From the NCBI GenBank assembly GCA_963803735.1, contig CAWDNV010000023.1, positions 248,001-312,000 on the forward strand: a DNA stretch of 64,000 bases, in the 5' to 3' direction. The position numbers and the translations under genes are program-made. The notes beneath the pieces are model-generated. The model had not been told where the DNA came from and ran no database searches. It was given only the letters and a program-made list of their open reading frames with translations. This DNA comes from Palsa-189 sp963803735 (GTDB lineage Bacteria; Acidobacteriota; Terriglobia; Acidiferrales; UBA7541). Shown here in pieces: positions 35,698 to 45,990 of this stretch (the stretch's first letter is position 1; the number at the start of each line of letters is the position of its first letter).

Positions 35698-36894
35698 ATG
35701 AAATTGAGTAAGGCAATTGGAGCGGTGGCAACGGTGGCGATTTTGGTGGCGAGCTCAGGCTGCTCCAAAAAGAGTACGCAGGCTGCGGGACCGCCGCAAT
35801 TTGCGCCGCTGGTCACGGTGGCTCGGGCGAGTGCGCATGACGTGCCGATTTATCTCGAAGAGATCGGGCGAAGCGGGGCTTTTGAGTCAGTTACCGTGAC
35901 GCCGCAGATTTCCGGCCGCATTACCGAGCGACATTTTGAGGACGGCGCCGAGCTCAAAAAAGGTCAGCTCCTTTTCACCATAGATCCTCGCCCTTATCAG
36001 GCTCAGCTCGATTCGGCACAAGCCCAGCTTGCGCAAAGCAGAGCGGCACTGGATTTGGCCAAGACCCAGTTGAAGATGTACGCCAGCATCGCCAATACGC
36101 GCGCGGTTTCTCAGCTCGATTTGGAAACGAGGAAGAACACGGTAGCTGTTGACGAGGCGCAGGTGCAAACCAACGAAGCCGCGCTGGAAACCGCCAAGCT
36201 TAATCTGGAGTACTGCTACATCCATGCGCCGATCGACGGCCGCGCGGGAATGAGGTTGGTTGACGTAGGCAACATCGTGCAGACGAATGCTACGGGGTTG
36301 CTGCTGATTCAGCGGCTGGACCCGATTTATGCGGATTTCACGATCACGGAGGCCGATCTGCCGGAAGTGCAAAGGCAGCTTGCCCGAGGGACGTTGCAGG
36401 CGCTGGTGCGCATTCCAGCGGATCCGCCCAACCGCGCGCGCGAAGGCAAGCTGACCTTCGTGGATAACACGGTGCAGAACGCCACCGGCACGGTAAACCT
36501 GCGTGCGACCACCGCCAATGCCGATCACCATTTTTGGCCGGGGCAATTTGTGAATGTTACGCTGGTTTTGGCGACCGCGAAAGCCGCGGTGTTGATTCCC
36601 AACCAGGCCACGCAGATCAGCCAGCAGGGCTCCTATGTTTTCGTGGTTAAGCCGGACAGCACGGCAGAGCTGCGCATGATAACGCTCGGTCAGCGACAGG
36701 GCGACGACGTCGTGGTTACGAAAGGCGTCGCCGCCGGGGAGCAGGTAGTGGTCACCGGCCAGCTAACAGTGGCGCCGGGCGCTAAAGTACACGTACAAGA
36801 AGCCGGGCCCGCGAACGGCCCAGCTGGCGGCGCATCTTCTGGCGATGCGGCCCCGCCGAAATCTTCGGGTTCTGACAAGACAAGCAAGAGCTGA
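35698..36894 (+). CDS. RND efflux periplasmic adaptor
   Basis: This 398-residue membrane-fusion protein (AcrA/MdtA-like) has a lipoprotein-type signal (ILVASSGCSKK, cysteine near residue 22). The chain then has a lipoyl half (PQISGRITERHFEDGAELKKGQ in two pieces), a helical hairpin around 105-170, the second lipoyl half (IHAPIDGRAGMRLVDVGNIV region) and beta-barrel and proximal domains. It joins the inner-membrane permease to the outer-membrane channel. It is first in a three-gene operon. Confidence 0.93.
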   Translation: MKLSKAIGAVATVAILVASSGCSKKSTQAAGPPQFAPLVTVARASAHDVPIYLEEIGRSGAFESVTVTPQISGRITERHFEDGAELKKGQLLFTIDPRPYQAQLDSAQAQLAQSRAALDLAKTQLKMYASIANTRAVSQLDLETRKNTVAVDEAQVQTNEAALETAKLNLEYCYIHAPIDGRAGMRLVDVGNIVQTNATGLLLIQRLDPIYADFTITEADLPEVQRQLARGTLQALVRIPADPPNRAREGKLTFVDNTVQNATGTVNLRATTANADHHFWPGQFVNVTLVLATAKAAVLIPNQATQISQQGSYVFVVKPDSTAELRMITLGQRQGDDVVVTKGVAAGEQVVVTGQLTVAPGAKVHVQEAGPANGPAGGASSGDAAPPKSSGSDKTSKS

Positions 36895-36905
36895 GGGAAG
36901 TTAGC

Positions 36906-39900
36906 GTGAACCTTTCCGAACCATTTGTACGTCGCCCAGTCATGACGGTCGTGTTGACCGCCTCGGCGATTCTCTTTGGCGTACTGGCCTACCTCAACCT
37001 TCCGGTGAACGATTTGCCGGCGGTGGATTATCCAGTCCTTCAGGCGAACGTGTTTTATCCGGGAGCCACGCCGGAGACGATGGCCAATAACGTGGCCACG
37101 CCGCTCGAGCGGCAGTTCATGCAAATTCCTGGGTTGCAGTTGGTCACCTCAAACAGCGGTACGGGGCACAGCAGCTTCGTGCTGCAATTTGAGCTTTCCA
37201 AGAGCATCGATGCGGCGGCGACGGACGTGCAGTCCGCCATCAACCAGGCCGCGGGGAAATTGCCGGTGGATTTGCCATCTCCTCCGACCTTTTCGAAGAC
37301 CAATCCCAATGACCAGCCAATTATCTACATCGGGCTGACCAGCGATACCGTCACCGAAGGACAGCTCTACGACTATGCCAATACGCAAGTCGGCGAGCGG
37401 CTTAGCATTTTGCCGGGCGTGAGCCAAATTAGAGTTTACGGGGCGCAATCGGCTGTGCGCATCAAAGCCGACCCTTCGGAGATGGCCAGCCGCAATATCA
37501 CCATCGACGACCTGAACAATGCAGTCAAGAACGGGACCGCTTACACGGGAGCAGGGCAGTTCGATGGGGAGCATCGGAGCTATTTGCTGCAGCCGCAAGG
37601 TCAACTGAATAAGGCGGAGGATTACAACGACCTAATCGTCAGCTCAGAATAATGGGCGCCCCGTTTACCTGAAAGACGTCGCCAAGGCCACCGACAGCGT
37701 CCAGGACGAACGCATCAGCATGCGCTTCTGGGCTGCGCGGGCACCAAGTGCCGGCAGCGACGGTCGTGGTGGCGGTTTTCCGCAGGGCTGGTTCGAACGC
37801 CGTGCAAGTGGCCAAGGAAGTGCGCGACGCCGCCCCCATCATTCGCGCCACGCTGCCGAGCTCAATTGACATCGTGCCGATCTACGACCGCTCGCAAACC
37901 ATTGTGAACAGCGTAAAAGACGTCGAGAGTACGTTGCTGATCGCCTTTGGGCTAGTGGTGCTGGTCATTTTCATATTTCTCGGCCGCGCTACGGACACGC
38001 TGATTCCGGCAGTAGCGCTGCCGCTTTCGCTGCTGATCACGTTCGTGGTGATGAATATTCTGGGCTATAGCCTGGACAATCTTTCGCTCATGGCGCTGAC
38101 GCTGGCGATCGGATTCCTGGTAGATGACGCCATCGTGTTTTTAGAGAATACGGTCCGCTTGATGGAAGAAGGACAAGGGGCACTGGAAGCCACGCTGAAC
38201 TCGGCACGGGAGATCAGCTTCACGATTTTGGCGATGACCATTTCGCTGGCGGCCGTGTTTATTCCGCTGGTTTTCATGACCGGGCTGGTGGGGCGAATCT
38301 TCCGCGAATTCTCGATCAGCATCATCGTATCTATCTTCGCGAGCGGAATCGTATCGCTGACGCTGACGCCGTTGATGTGTTCGAGGTTGCTGGGCCAGCG
38401 GGGCGAAGGCGCGAAAAAGACCTGGATGGAGCGCATCGTCGGCGGGGTCGAGCGCCGCGTTGTGGATCTCTACGGGCGCTCGCTTTGGTTCTTCCTGCGG
38501 CAGCGCTGGGTCTCGGTTCTGGTATGGGTAGTCTGCCTGGCGGGGACAGGATATCTTTTTTACGTCATTCCCAAAGCATTCCTTCCGATCGGCGACAGCT
38601 CTTTTATACGCGGCGTCTTCGTGGCGCAGGAGGGCTCTTCGCCGGACCAGATGCATGCGTATCAGATTCAGTCCGAAGAAGCTCTGCACGCGAACCCGGC
38701 CGTGGATATGACGTTCACCATGGCCGGAACCAATACGTTCTTTCCGTCGAACCAGGGATTATTGCTCGCGATCCTCAAGGATCCCAATCAGAGACCGCCG
38801 ATCCTGCCGGTTGCGGGCCAGTTGATGGGTGCCGTCAATTCGAGGGTTCCCGGACTCCTGACCTTCCTGCAGCCAAATCCCGTCTTGGAGATCAGCACGG
38901 GCGCGACCGCGAATTTTCAGGGGCAATTTGCCTATGCGCTCTCCGGCATCGATCCCAACCAAGTTTACACGGTAGCCGGGCAATTGATCGCCAAGATGCA
39001 CGAGTTCCCAGGATTTCTGTTCGTCAATTCGGACCTCTTTAATCACACGCCGAATCTGCAAGTGGATATCCTGCGGGACCAGGCGAAGGTCTACGGAGTT
39101 TCGGAAGCGCGCATCCTGACCCTGTTGCACAATGCGTATTCGCAGAATTATTCCTATCTCATCAAGCGGCCCAACGATCAATATCAGGTGATCCTGGAAG
39201 TGGCGGACAAAGACCGCTCCGATCCGCAGAATTTGAACCTGCTGTACATCAAGAGCGACGATGGCCAACGGATGGTGCCACTGCGCGCCGTCACCAAGTG
39301 GACCTCCATTCTTGGTCCGCAGGCCGTCAACCATATCAACCAATTCACCAGCGTTACGATCTTTTTCAACCTCAAGCCGGGCTACACGATCGGGCAAGCC
39401 ACGCAGTTTGTGGAGGACACGGCTAAGCAAATTCTGCCCATCGATGTTCGGGGCAGTCTACAAGGCGAGGCCTTGACGTTCCGGGACACGGTTTCGAGCC
39501 TGACGATCCTGATGGTCCTAGCGGTTTTCGTGATGTACGTGATTCTGGCGATTCTCTACGAGAATTATCTGCACCCGATCACCGTGCTGTCGTCGTTGCC
39601 TGTAGCTTTGGTCGGCGGGTTGCTGACTTTGTGGCTTTTCAATGCGGAAGCTTCGCTCTACGCGTTCATTGGCATGTTCATGCTCATGGGCATTGTGAAG
39701 AAGAATGGGATCATGATCGTGGACTTTGCACAGCAACGCGTGGAGCAGGGAATTCCGGACATGCAGGCGATTCACGACGCCAGCATGGAACGCTTCCGGC
39801 CGATCATGATGACCACACTCGCGGCATTAATGGGGGCGTTGCCAATCGCGCTGGGATTTGGCGCGGATGGCGCGTCGCGGCGCCCTCTGGGCCTGGTTGT

Positions 39901-40075
39901 GGTCGGCGGACTCATCATTTCGCAGTTCATTACGCTTTACGTCACCCCGGCGATTTATCTCTCACTCGAAGAGTTCCAGGAAAAGGTCCTGGATCGAACC
40001 AGCTTCTTCCGGTCCACGCGCGCACGCGCGCCCCAGACCGCGCACGCCGTCGAGAGCTTTGTTTCGCATGACTGA
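36906..40075 (+). pseudogene. RND efflux permease (MdtB-like), two indels
   Basis: This is a twelve-helix drug/proton antiporter of about 1055 residues if read through. The first frame (NLSEPFVRRPVMTVVLTAS, then FYPGATPETMANNVATPLE) stops at 37650-37652 because of an extra G in TCAGAATAAT. A short middle frame (GRPVYLKDVAKATDSVQDER) then links to the third frame near 37742, where an extra A in CCAAGTGCC would restore GAPVPAATVVVAVFRRAGSN. The remainder is intact, including YENYLHPITVLSSLP and GIVKKNGIMIVDFA. Both are single-base changes. The neighbours are whole, so sequencing error is as likely as decay. Confidence 0.88.
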
Positions 40076-41693
40076 CGGCTCGCGCGAATTAAGAGCAAAA
40101 GCAGCTTCGGTCGCAGACGCACCGAGCAAGCGCGTGCCCGGGTTCACCTTGTCCCGGGCGCCAAACAGCATCTGGAGCTGCGTCACCGTCATCTTTGCCC
40201 TTTCCATCGCATCCCTGAGCGGCTGCACCGTTGGGCCGAAATATGCCAGGCCCTCAGCGGCGGCGGCTCCTGCGTACAAAGAGTTGACGCCGGCAAACTT
40301 CAAGGATACCGACGGATGGAAACAATCTCAGCCGAGCGACGGGACCGTCAAGGGCAATTGGTGGGAGATATTCAACGACGCGCAGCTGAATGCCCTGGAA
40401 GAGCAGGTGAACGTTTCCAATCAGAATATTGCCGCGGCGGCTGCGAACTTTTTGGCGGCGCGGGCGCTGGTTCGGCAAACTCGCGCGCAATACTACCCGA
40501 CAATTTCGGCTAATCCGACCATCACTAATTCGAGGCCGTCCCTGGGACAATTCGGCGGCGTAAGGACGAGCGGAGCTTCTACGAGCACGGGCACGGGTTT
40601 CGCGCTGACCTCGTTTACCGATTACTCTCTGGCATTTGACGCTTCCTGGGTGCCCGATTTCTGGGGGAAGATTCGCAACACTTTTCTCCAAAATGCCGCG
40701 GCTGCGCAGGCCAGTGCCGCCGATTTGGAAAATGTGCGCCTGACGGCGCAGGCTGAAGTGGCGGTAAACTATTTTGAGCTACGCGCCCAGGACACACTAA
40801 AGCAGCTGTTCGACCAAACCGTGGCGGCGTACCAGGACTCTCTGGAGGTGACGCAGATTCAGTTCAATGCGGGTATCGCCTCGGACGAGGCCGTGGCTCA
40901 GGCGGAAACGCAGCTTGAGGCTACGCAAGCCCAAGATACCAATCTGGGCATCGCCCGGGCGCAATTCGAGCATGCTATAGCAATGCTGCTCGGCCAGCCT
41001 GCGTCGGCTTTTTTGTTGCCGGCCGCGCCGCTAGAAGCCAGTCCGCCGGCTATTCCCTTTGGTGTTCCGTCGCAGATTCTGGAACGCCGGCCGGACGTAG
41101 CCTCTGCCGAACGCCTGATGGCGCAGGCCAACGCGCAGATCGGGATCGCAACCGCAGCCTATTATCCGACCGTGACCTTGAGCGCTTCGGTCGGATTCTC
41201 GAATACCTCGCCTACGGATTGGTTTACGTGGCCCAGCCGATTTTGGTCTGCGGGACCAGCGCTCGCGGAGACGCTCTTCGATGCCGGACTGCGGCGCGCG
41301 ACTGTGCAGCAATACCGGGCGTTCTACGACCGCAACGTAGCGAATTATCGCCAGACGGTGCTTACTGCATTCCAACAAGTGGAAGACAATCTCGCGTCTT
41401 TGCGGATTCTCTCGCAGGAGATCCGCCAGCAGGATACGGCGGTCAATTCGGCGCAGAGGAATTTGCAGTCGGCCACGCAGCGTTATCAGGCCGGGATCGA
41501 TCCTTACCTCAATGTGATCACCGCGCAAACGACGCTACTCACCAACCAGCAGACCGCCGTCAATCTGCGGCGGGATCAGATGACTGCCAGCGTGCAATTG
41601 ATCGAGGCGCTTGGAGGCGGTTGGGACGCGGCTCAACTCCCCTCGGTGAAAGATGTAAGCCAAGTGACGCCCTCGGCCGCTGGCGTTAAATAG
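40068..41693 (+). CDS. Outer-membrane efflux channel (NodT/OprM-like)
   Basis: This 541-residue TolC-type lipoprotein has a signal with lipobox SLSGC and the family start TVGPKYARPSA. It then shows GNWWEIFNDAQLNALEEQV, the repeat of two outer-membrane efflux domains with PSQILERRPDVASAERLMAQ, and long coiled-coil helices. It forms the exit duct for the upstream adaptor and permease. ATG at 40068 overlaps the permease end by 8 bases. A longer in-frame extension inside the permease is unlikely. Confidence 0.92.
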   Translation: MTDGSRELRAKAASVADAPSKRVPGFTLSRAPNSIWSCVTVIFALSIASLSGCTVGPKYARPSAAAAPAYKELTPANFKDTDGWKQSQPSDGTVKGNWWEIFNDAQLNALEEQVNVSNQNIAAAAANFLAARALVRQTRAQYYPTISANPTITNSRPSLGQFGGVRTSGASTSTGTGFALTSFTDYSLAFDASWVPDFWGKIRNTFLQNAAAAQASAADLENVRLTAQAEVAVNYFELRAQDTLKQLFDQTVAAYQDSLEVTQIQFNAGIASDEAVAQAETQLEATQAQDTNLGIARAQFEHAIAMLLGQPASAFLLPAAPLEASPPAIPFGVPSQILERRPDVASAERLMAQANAQIGIATAAYYPTVTLSASVGFSNTSPTDWFTWPSRFWSAGPALAETLFDAGLRRATVQQYRAFYDRNVANYRQTVLTAFQQVEDNLASLRILSQEIRQQDTAVNSAQRNLQSATQRYQAGIDPYLNVITAQTTLLTNQQTAVNLRRDQMTASVQLIEALGGGWDAAQLPSVKDVSQVTPSAAGVK

Positions 41694-41812
41694 ATCCGAA
41701 ATCGCGTTCGTCCCGCCGACTGACCAGACTACAATTCCTGCGACTGCTCTTCTGTGTTCTGTATCTCCGTGTTCTGTGTGTTAGATTCCTCGGCACAACG
41801 GAGGCGATACTT

Positions 41813-42931
41813 GTGATGAATCCCATCAGTAAAGCGGCGTTTACGGTAATGGCCGTGCTCGTCGCGGCTGTCGCATTGAGCGGATCAGCCTGGGCGCAAG
41901 AGAGGCAATATCCGAAACCGACAGAGCTGGCGAATCCGTATCGCCTGGTCGCGGGCTGGCCGATGTTGCCGAAGAGTATGAATGGGGGGCACTGGGGTGA
42001 GGTGATCAGGGTGAGTGTCGATTCCAAGGGGAACGTTTGGGTTTTTCATCGGTGCTTCAACGTGGTTCCGCCCGGGAGCGCGACGTGTATCAATCGCGGA
42101 GATGCGAATCCGCCGATTCTGGAATTTGATCCCTCCGGCAAACTGCTGAAAAGCTTTGGCGTGGGCTTGTTCGCGTATCCGCACGGGTTCACTCTGGATC
42201 GAGACGGAAGTTTATGGGCAAGCGACGTGAATGACGAGGAAATCGTGCTGGGGATGTCAGCCAAAAACGCGGACGGCGTCGTGATGGGCCAGGAGATCCT
42301 GAAGTTGAGCCCCGATGGCAGGATCCTGATGACGTTGGGCAAGGAAGGTGTGGCGGGGACTGGTCCGGACATGTTCGACAGGCCGACCGGAGTCGCCATT
42401 GCTCCGAATGGAGACATTTTTGTGGCGGATGGCCATTACCCCAATCATCATGACACCGCGCGCGTCGTGAAATTTTCAAAGGACGGCAAATTTATCAAGG
42501 ACTGGGGAAGGAAGGGAGCAAGCCCGGGCGAATTCGACGAACCGCACGATATTTTCATCGGCGGCTCGCAAGAACGCGTGTACGTCGCAGACCGGAGAAA
42601 CCGCCGTATCCAGGTGTTCGATCAGGAGGGCAAATTCATCGCAGCCTGGAAACAATTTGGCCAGCCGAGCTCGGTATTCGTCGGAAAAGACGACACGATT
42701 TATGTGGGTGCGTCGTTTCCGGATCCGGCGGCTAAGAAAGGAGAGCTCCGGGGCATCGTGATCGGAAATGCCAAGGACGGCTCGCTCAAGGCTTTCATTC
42801 CCGATCCTTCGGACTTGGACAAAGTGATCATGGGAACTTCAGCGTCGGGCATCGCTGCGGACGATAAAGGCAGCATCTATGCCGCCGACGTGGGCACACA
42901 CAATCTTCGAAAATACGTGAAGGTGAACTAG
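41813..42931 (+). CDS. Secreted NHL-repeat beta-propeller protein
   Basis: This 372-residue exported protein has a signal peptide ending at GSAWAQ and about six NHL-type blades, for example VSVDSKGNVWVFHR, PTGVAIAPNGDIFVADGHY and IQVFDQEGKFIAAW. It resembles the lyase domain of peptidyl-glycine alpha-amidating enzymes, which has the same propeller, but the catalytic residues were not checked. It could bind ligands or act as a lyase. It begins the exported-enzyme island. Confidence 0.82.
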   Translation: MMNPISKAAFTVMAVLVAAVALSGSAWAQERQYPKPTELANPYRLVAGWPMLPKSMNGGHWGEVIRVSVDSKGNVWVFHRCFNVVPPGSATCINRGDANPPILEFDPSGKLLKSFGVGLFAYPHGFTLDRDGSLWASDVNDEEIVLGMSAKNADGVVMGQEILKLSPDGRILMTLGKEGVAGTGPDMFDRPTGVAIAPNGDIFVADGHYPNHHDTARVVKFSKDGKFIKDWGRKGASPGEFDEPHDIFIGGSQERVYVADRRNRRIQVFDQEGKFIAAWKQFGQPSSVFVGKDDTIYVGASFPDPAAKKGELRGIVIGNAKDGSLKAFIPDPSDLDKVIMGTSASGIAADDKGSIYAADVGTHNLRKYVKVN

Positions 42932-42935
42932 AGGG

Positions 42936-43475
42936 TCATCCAGGAGAGCTGTGGCCGGCGCACTTTAGCACGCCGAGATTTCTGCTGAATGGACCCACGG
43001 TATCGCGGTATTGGTGAGCCATGACCCTGGAGATTTGATGCAGATGAGTTAGGTCGTGAGCGGCCCAGGTGGCCAGCAGCTCTGACAGCGTAACCATTCC
43101 GAGGACGGGATGCTCCGCACGCATGCTCAGGTCGTCGGGCTGCAAATTCAGTGCACGGAGTTCCTCCAGGTTTTCTGATCGCAAACGAGAAAATTCATCG
43201 AGCAGCTGCCCTATAGACTTGCCTTTGACCTCATGCACGTGTCCCCGACGATCAAAGCGCTTAAAAGCTTCGGACTTGGCAAATTGCCGCACGCGGGGCA
43301 TCCAATTCACGCGTTCGCAGTAAACCAGGTGGCCAACGACGTCGAACGCGCTCCATGTGTTGTCGCCTTCATGGCGGAGCGTCCAGATTTCCGGCAGATT
43401 GCGAAGAAGCGCATCGAGAGCAGCGGGAGTGCGAGTGAGAAGCGATATCGTGTGCTGCAAGTTGTGTTCGGTCAT
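42936..43475 (-). CDS. DinB family protein
   Basis: This 179-residue four-helix-bundle protein of the DinB/YfiT type may bind a divalent metal through histidines in DVVGHLVYCERVNW and ATWAAHDLTHLHQI. Members include thiol transferases and stress-induced proteins of unknown role. It is 82 bases after the FMN enzyme gene on the same strand. It is cytosolic. Confidence 0.88.
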   Translation of the reverse strand: MTEHNLQHTISLLTRTPAALDALLRNLPEIWTLRHEGDNTWSAFDVVGHLVYCERVNWMPRVRQFAKSEAFKRFDRRGHVHEVKGKSIGQLLDEFSRLRSENLEELRALNLQPDDLSMRAEHPVLGMVTLSELLATWAAHDLTHLHQISRVMAHQYRDTVGPFSRNLGVLKCAGHSSPG

Positions 43476-43557
43476 GATCTCTCAATTCATCGGCAGACAT
43501 CTTCCACAGACTTTGGCTGAATCTAGATTGCGTTGGATGCGCAGTTGAGAACTGTGG

Positions 43558-44733
43558 TTAAAGGCGCTGGCAGGAGATGTAGGAGCGGTCGAGCGCTGCG
43601 ATAGAGGGGCAGCCGAGCAACCTGAGCGTGCGCTCTAAATCCGCGCACAGGATTTCGACGGCGCGCGCTACGCCTGCCTCGCCTGCCGCCGCCAATCCGT
43701 AAGCGTAAGCTCTGCCGCAAAGAACTGCGCGGGCGCCCAGGCAAAGTGCCTTTACTATGTCTGCGCCGCGACGAATGCCCCCGTCCATCAGGACTTCGAT
43801 TTGGCCGCCCACTGCGGCAACGACTTCGGGCAGCGCTCGCAAAGTGGCCTGGACGCTATCAAGTTGTCTGCCGCCATGATTCGAGACCACCACGGCCGTG
43901 GCGCCTTCGTCGATAGCGCGCCGGGCATCGTCTCCGGTAAGCACACCCTTGATGAAGACGGGGCCGCGCCAGGCATCGTGAATCCAGCGCAGATCTTCCC
44001 ACGCAACGGTGGACTGAGCTAAAGCGGCGCCGACATCAATCAGCGGCATCGGTCCGCGGCCGGGCACAACAACGTTGGGTAACGGCCGCACGCCGCCATC
44101 GAGAAAAAAGCTTGTGAGCCATCCGGGACGCGCAAGCACTTGCGGCGAATATCGAATTTTGCCGAGCAAGCTGGGACCAAGCAGCTCCTTCATGCCGTTG
44201 CGGAAGTCGCGTTCCCGCATGCCTCCGACCGCCGTATCGACGGTGACGAAGAGTCCTGCGAATCCGGCCTTTCGCGCGCGTTCCAGGCCGCCTTCGGCAG
44301 CTTCGCGGCCCGCCAGGATGTAAAGCTGGTAGAAGACCGGACCGGCTGACGCCGCTCGTACCTCTTCGAGCGGATAGCCGGAGATTGTCGAGAGGATGTA
44401 CGCCGTACCGGCTTGCCCGGCCACACGAGCAGCGGCGGCTTCGCCGCTCGAATTGATGACGCGGCTATAACCGACCGGTGCCAGGAGAAAAGGGAGTGAG
44501 AGATTGCATCCCAAGACGCGAGTGCGCAAATCGCACTGGGGAATGGCTACGGCTTGACGCGGGCGGAAAACTATTTCCTCAAAGGCACGGCGATTTTCGC
44601 GCAACGTGATTTCGTCTTCCGCGCCCCCGTCCACGTAGTCGAAAACGACTCTTGGCACTTTGCGGCGGGCCAAAGTTCGGAGGTCATTGATATTGACAAC
44701 GTGCGGAGAGGCGACTCTGCGTGCGTGCTTCAT
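43558..44733 (-). CDS. FMN alpha-hydroxy-acid oxidase/dehydrogenase
   Basis: This 391-residue enzyme of the lactate dehydrogenase/glycolate oxidase family oxidises a 2-hydroxy acid to the 2-oxo acid with FMN. It shows VFDYVDGGAEDEITLRENR, YSRVINSSGEAAAAR, the active-site VVSNHGGRQLDSV and MDGGIRRGADIVKAL. No signal peptide is present, unlike the second member at 55097. Its product could feed other enzymes of the island. Confidence 0.9.
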   Translation of the reverse strand: MKHARRVASPHVVNINDLRTLARRKVPRVVFDYVDGGAEDEITLRENRRAFEEIVFRPRQAVAIPQCDLRTRVLGCNLSLPFLLAPVGYSRVINSSGEAAAARVAGQAGTAYILSTISGYPLEEVRAASAGPVFYQLYILAGREAAEGGLERARKAGFAGLFVTVDTAVGGMRERDFRNGMKELLGPSLLGKIRYSPQVLARPGWLTSFFLDGGVRPLPNVVVPGRGPMPLIDVGAALAQSTVAWEDLRWIHDAWRGPVFIKGVLTGDDARRAIDEGATAVVVSNHGGRQLDSVQATLRALPEVVAAVGGQIEVLMDGGIRRGADIVKALCLGARAVLCGRAYAYGLAAAGEAGVARAVEILCADLERTLRLLGCPSIAALDRSYISCQRL

Positions 44734-44913
44734 GATCTGTTGGTCTCTATGACCTCCGGGTTGAGGAATCTATCACGGCCAAGCGGAAAAATGGCGTGAT
44801 GACCGTGCGGGCCGAAAGGAAAAATTGGCCGGTGGAAGTGAAGCGCGCTACAATCCCGGCGCAGCGCAAACAAAACGGGCTTCTGCCCGCAAATTTTGGT
44901 CTGAAGAACAACC

Positions 44914-45957
44914 ATGATGCGATTCTCAGTTCCCGCAATTCTTCTCCTCGCGTGCCTAGGCGCCTCGCTAAAGGCGCAGCAGTCAACGCCGCCCGCAGGA
45001 CAGGTATATCAGCTCAAGCCCACGCCGAAGACCGTCGCGTGGGGATACTACGACGCGAAGACGCCGCCGGTGCTGCGGATCAAGTCGGGCGATACCGTAG
45101 AAATTCAGACGCTTATCGCGTCAAATCCCGAGCGCTTTGAAAGTGCCGGCATCGCAGCGGATCAAATCGAGCCGGCGATGCGCGACATTTTCCGGGAGGT
45201 CAAGGAAAAAGGTCCCGGCCCGCATATCCTGACCGGCCCCGTTTTTATCGAAGGCGCCGAGCCGGGCGATGTCCTGGAGGTGCGCATCCAGCAGATCCGA
45301 CTGGCCATTCCCTATGCCATCAACGCCTTTCTGCCCGGACGCGGCTTTCTGCCGGACGATTATCCATATGCGCGAACCAAAGTCGTTCCGCTCGATGAAA
45401 AGCGCATGGTGGCGCGCTTCGGTGATGGCATCGAGATTCCGATCCGTCCCTTTTTCGGCAGCATGGGCGTGGCGCCGCCGGAGGTCACGGGCCGCATTAG
45501 CAGCGGTCCGCCCTGGATTCATGCGGGAAATCTGGACGACAAAGATCTGGTTGCGGGCACGACGCTTTTCATCCCGGTACACGCGCGCGGGGCGCTCTTC
45601 GAGGTTGGCGATGGCCATGCCGGCCAGGGTGGCGGCGAGGTGGATCTCAGCGCGCTGGAAACTTCCCTGATCGGGACATTTCAATTTATCGTGCGAAAGG
45701 ACATGCATCTGCGCTGGCCTCGCGCTGAAACGCCGACGCGATACATCACCATGGGCCTAAATGCAGACGTGACCGAGGCCACGAAAATGGCCGTGCGCGA
45801 GATGATTGATTTTCTGGTGCAGGAAAAGCATCTGAGCCGTGACGACGCTTATATGCTGGCGAGCGTGGCCGCCGATCTGGAGATTACGGAAGTGGTCGAC
45901 GGGAATAACGGCGTGCATATGGCTATTCCCAAGGCGATTTTTGCGCCCAGGCAATGA
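44914..45957 (+). CDS. Exported acetamidase/formamidase family protein
   Basis: This 347-residue protein of the acetamidase/formamidase family, which hydrolyses short amides to acid and ammonia, has a signal peptide (AILLLACLGASLKAQQ). It shows the family segments KSGDTVEIQT, PGDVLEVRIQ, PFFGSMGVAPPE, GNLDDKDLVAG and DGHAGQGGGEV. Export is unusual for the cytosolic members. A PQQ/haem dehydrogenase gene follows after 33 bases. Confidence 0.88.
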   Translation: MMRFSVPAILLLACLGASLKAQQSTPPAGQVYQLKPTPKTVAWGYYDAKTPPVLRIKSGDTVEIQTLIASNPERFESAGIAADQIEPAMRDIFREVKEKGPGPHILTGPVFIEGAEPGDVLEVRIQQIRLAIPYAINAFLPGRGFLPDDYPYARTKVVPLDEKRMVARFGDGIEIPIRPFFGSMGVAPPEVTGRISSGPPWIHAGNLDDKDLVAGTTLFIPVHARGALFEVGDGHAGQGGGEVDLSALETSLIGTFQFIVRKDMHLRWPRAETPTRYITMGLNADVTEATKMAVREMIDFLVQEKHLSRDDAYMLASVAADLEITEVVDGNNGVHMAIPKAIFAPRQ

Positions 45958-45990
45958 CTGATCGCGAGCGCCAAGGAGGAAGCGAACCAC

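Noticed and set aside
36906..37750. Programmed frameshift in the RND permease
   Set aside because: Neither site has a slippery heptamer with a downstream pseudoknot, and two shifts are needed; error or mutation is simpler.
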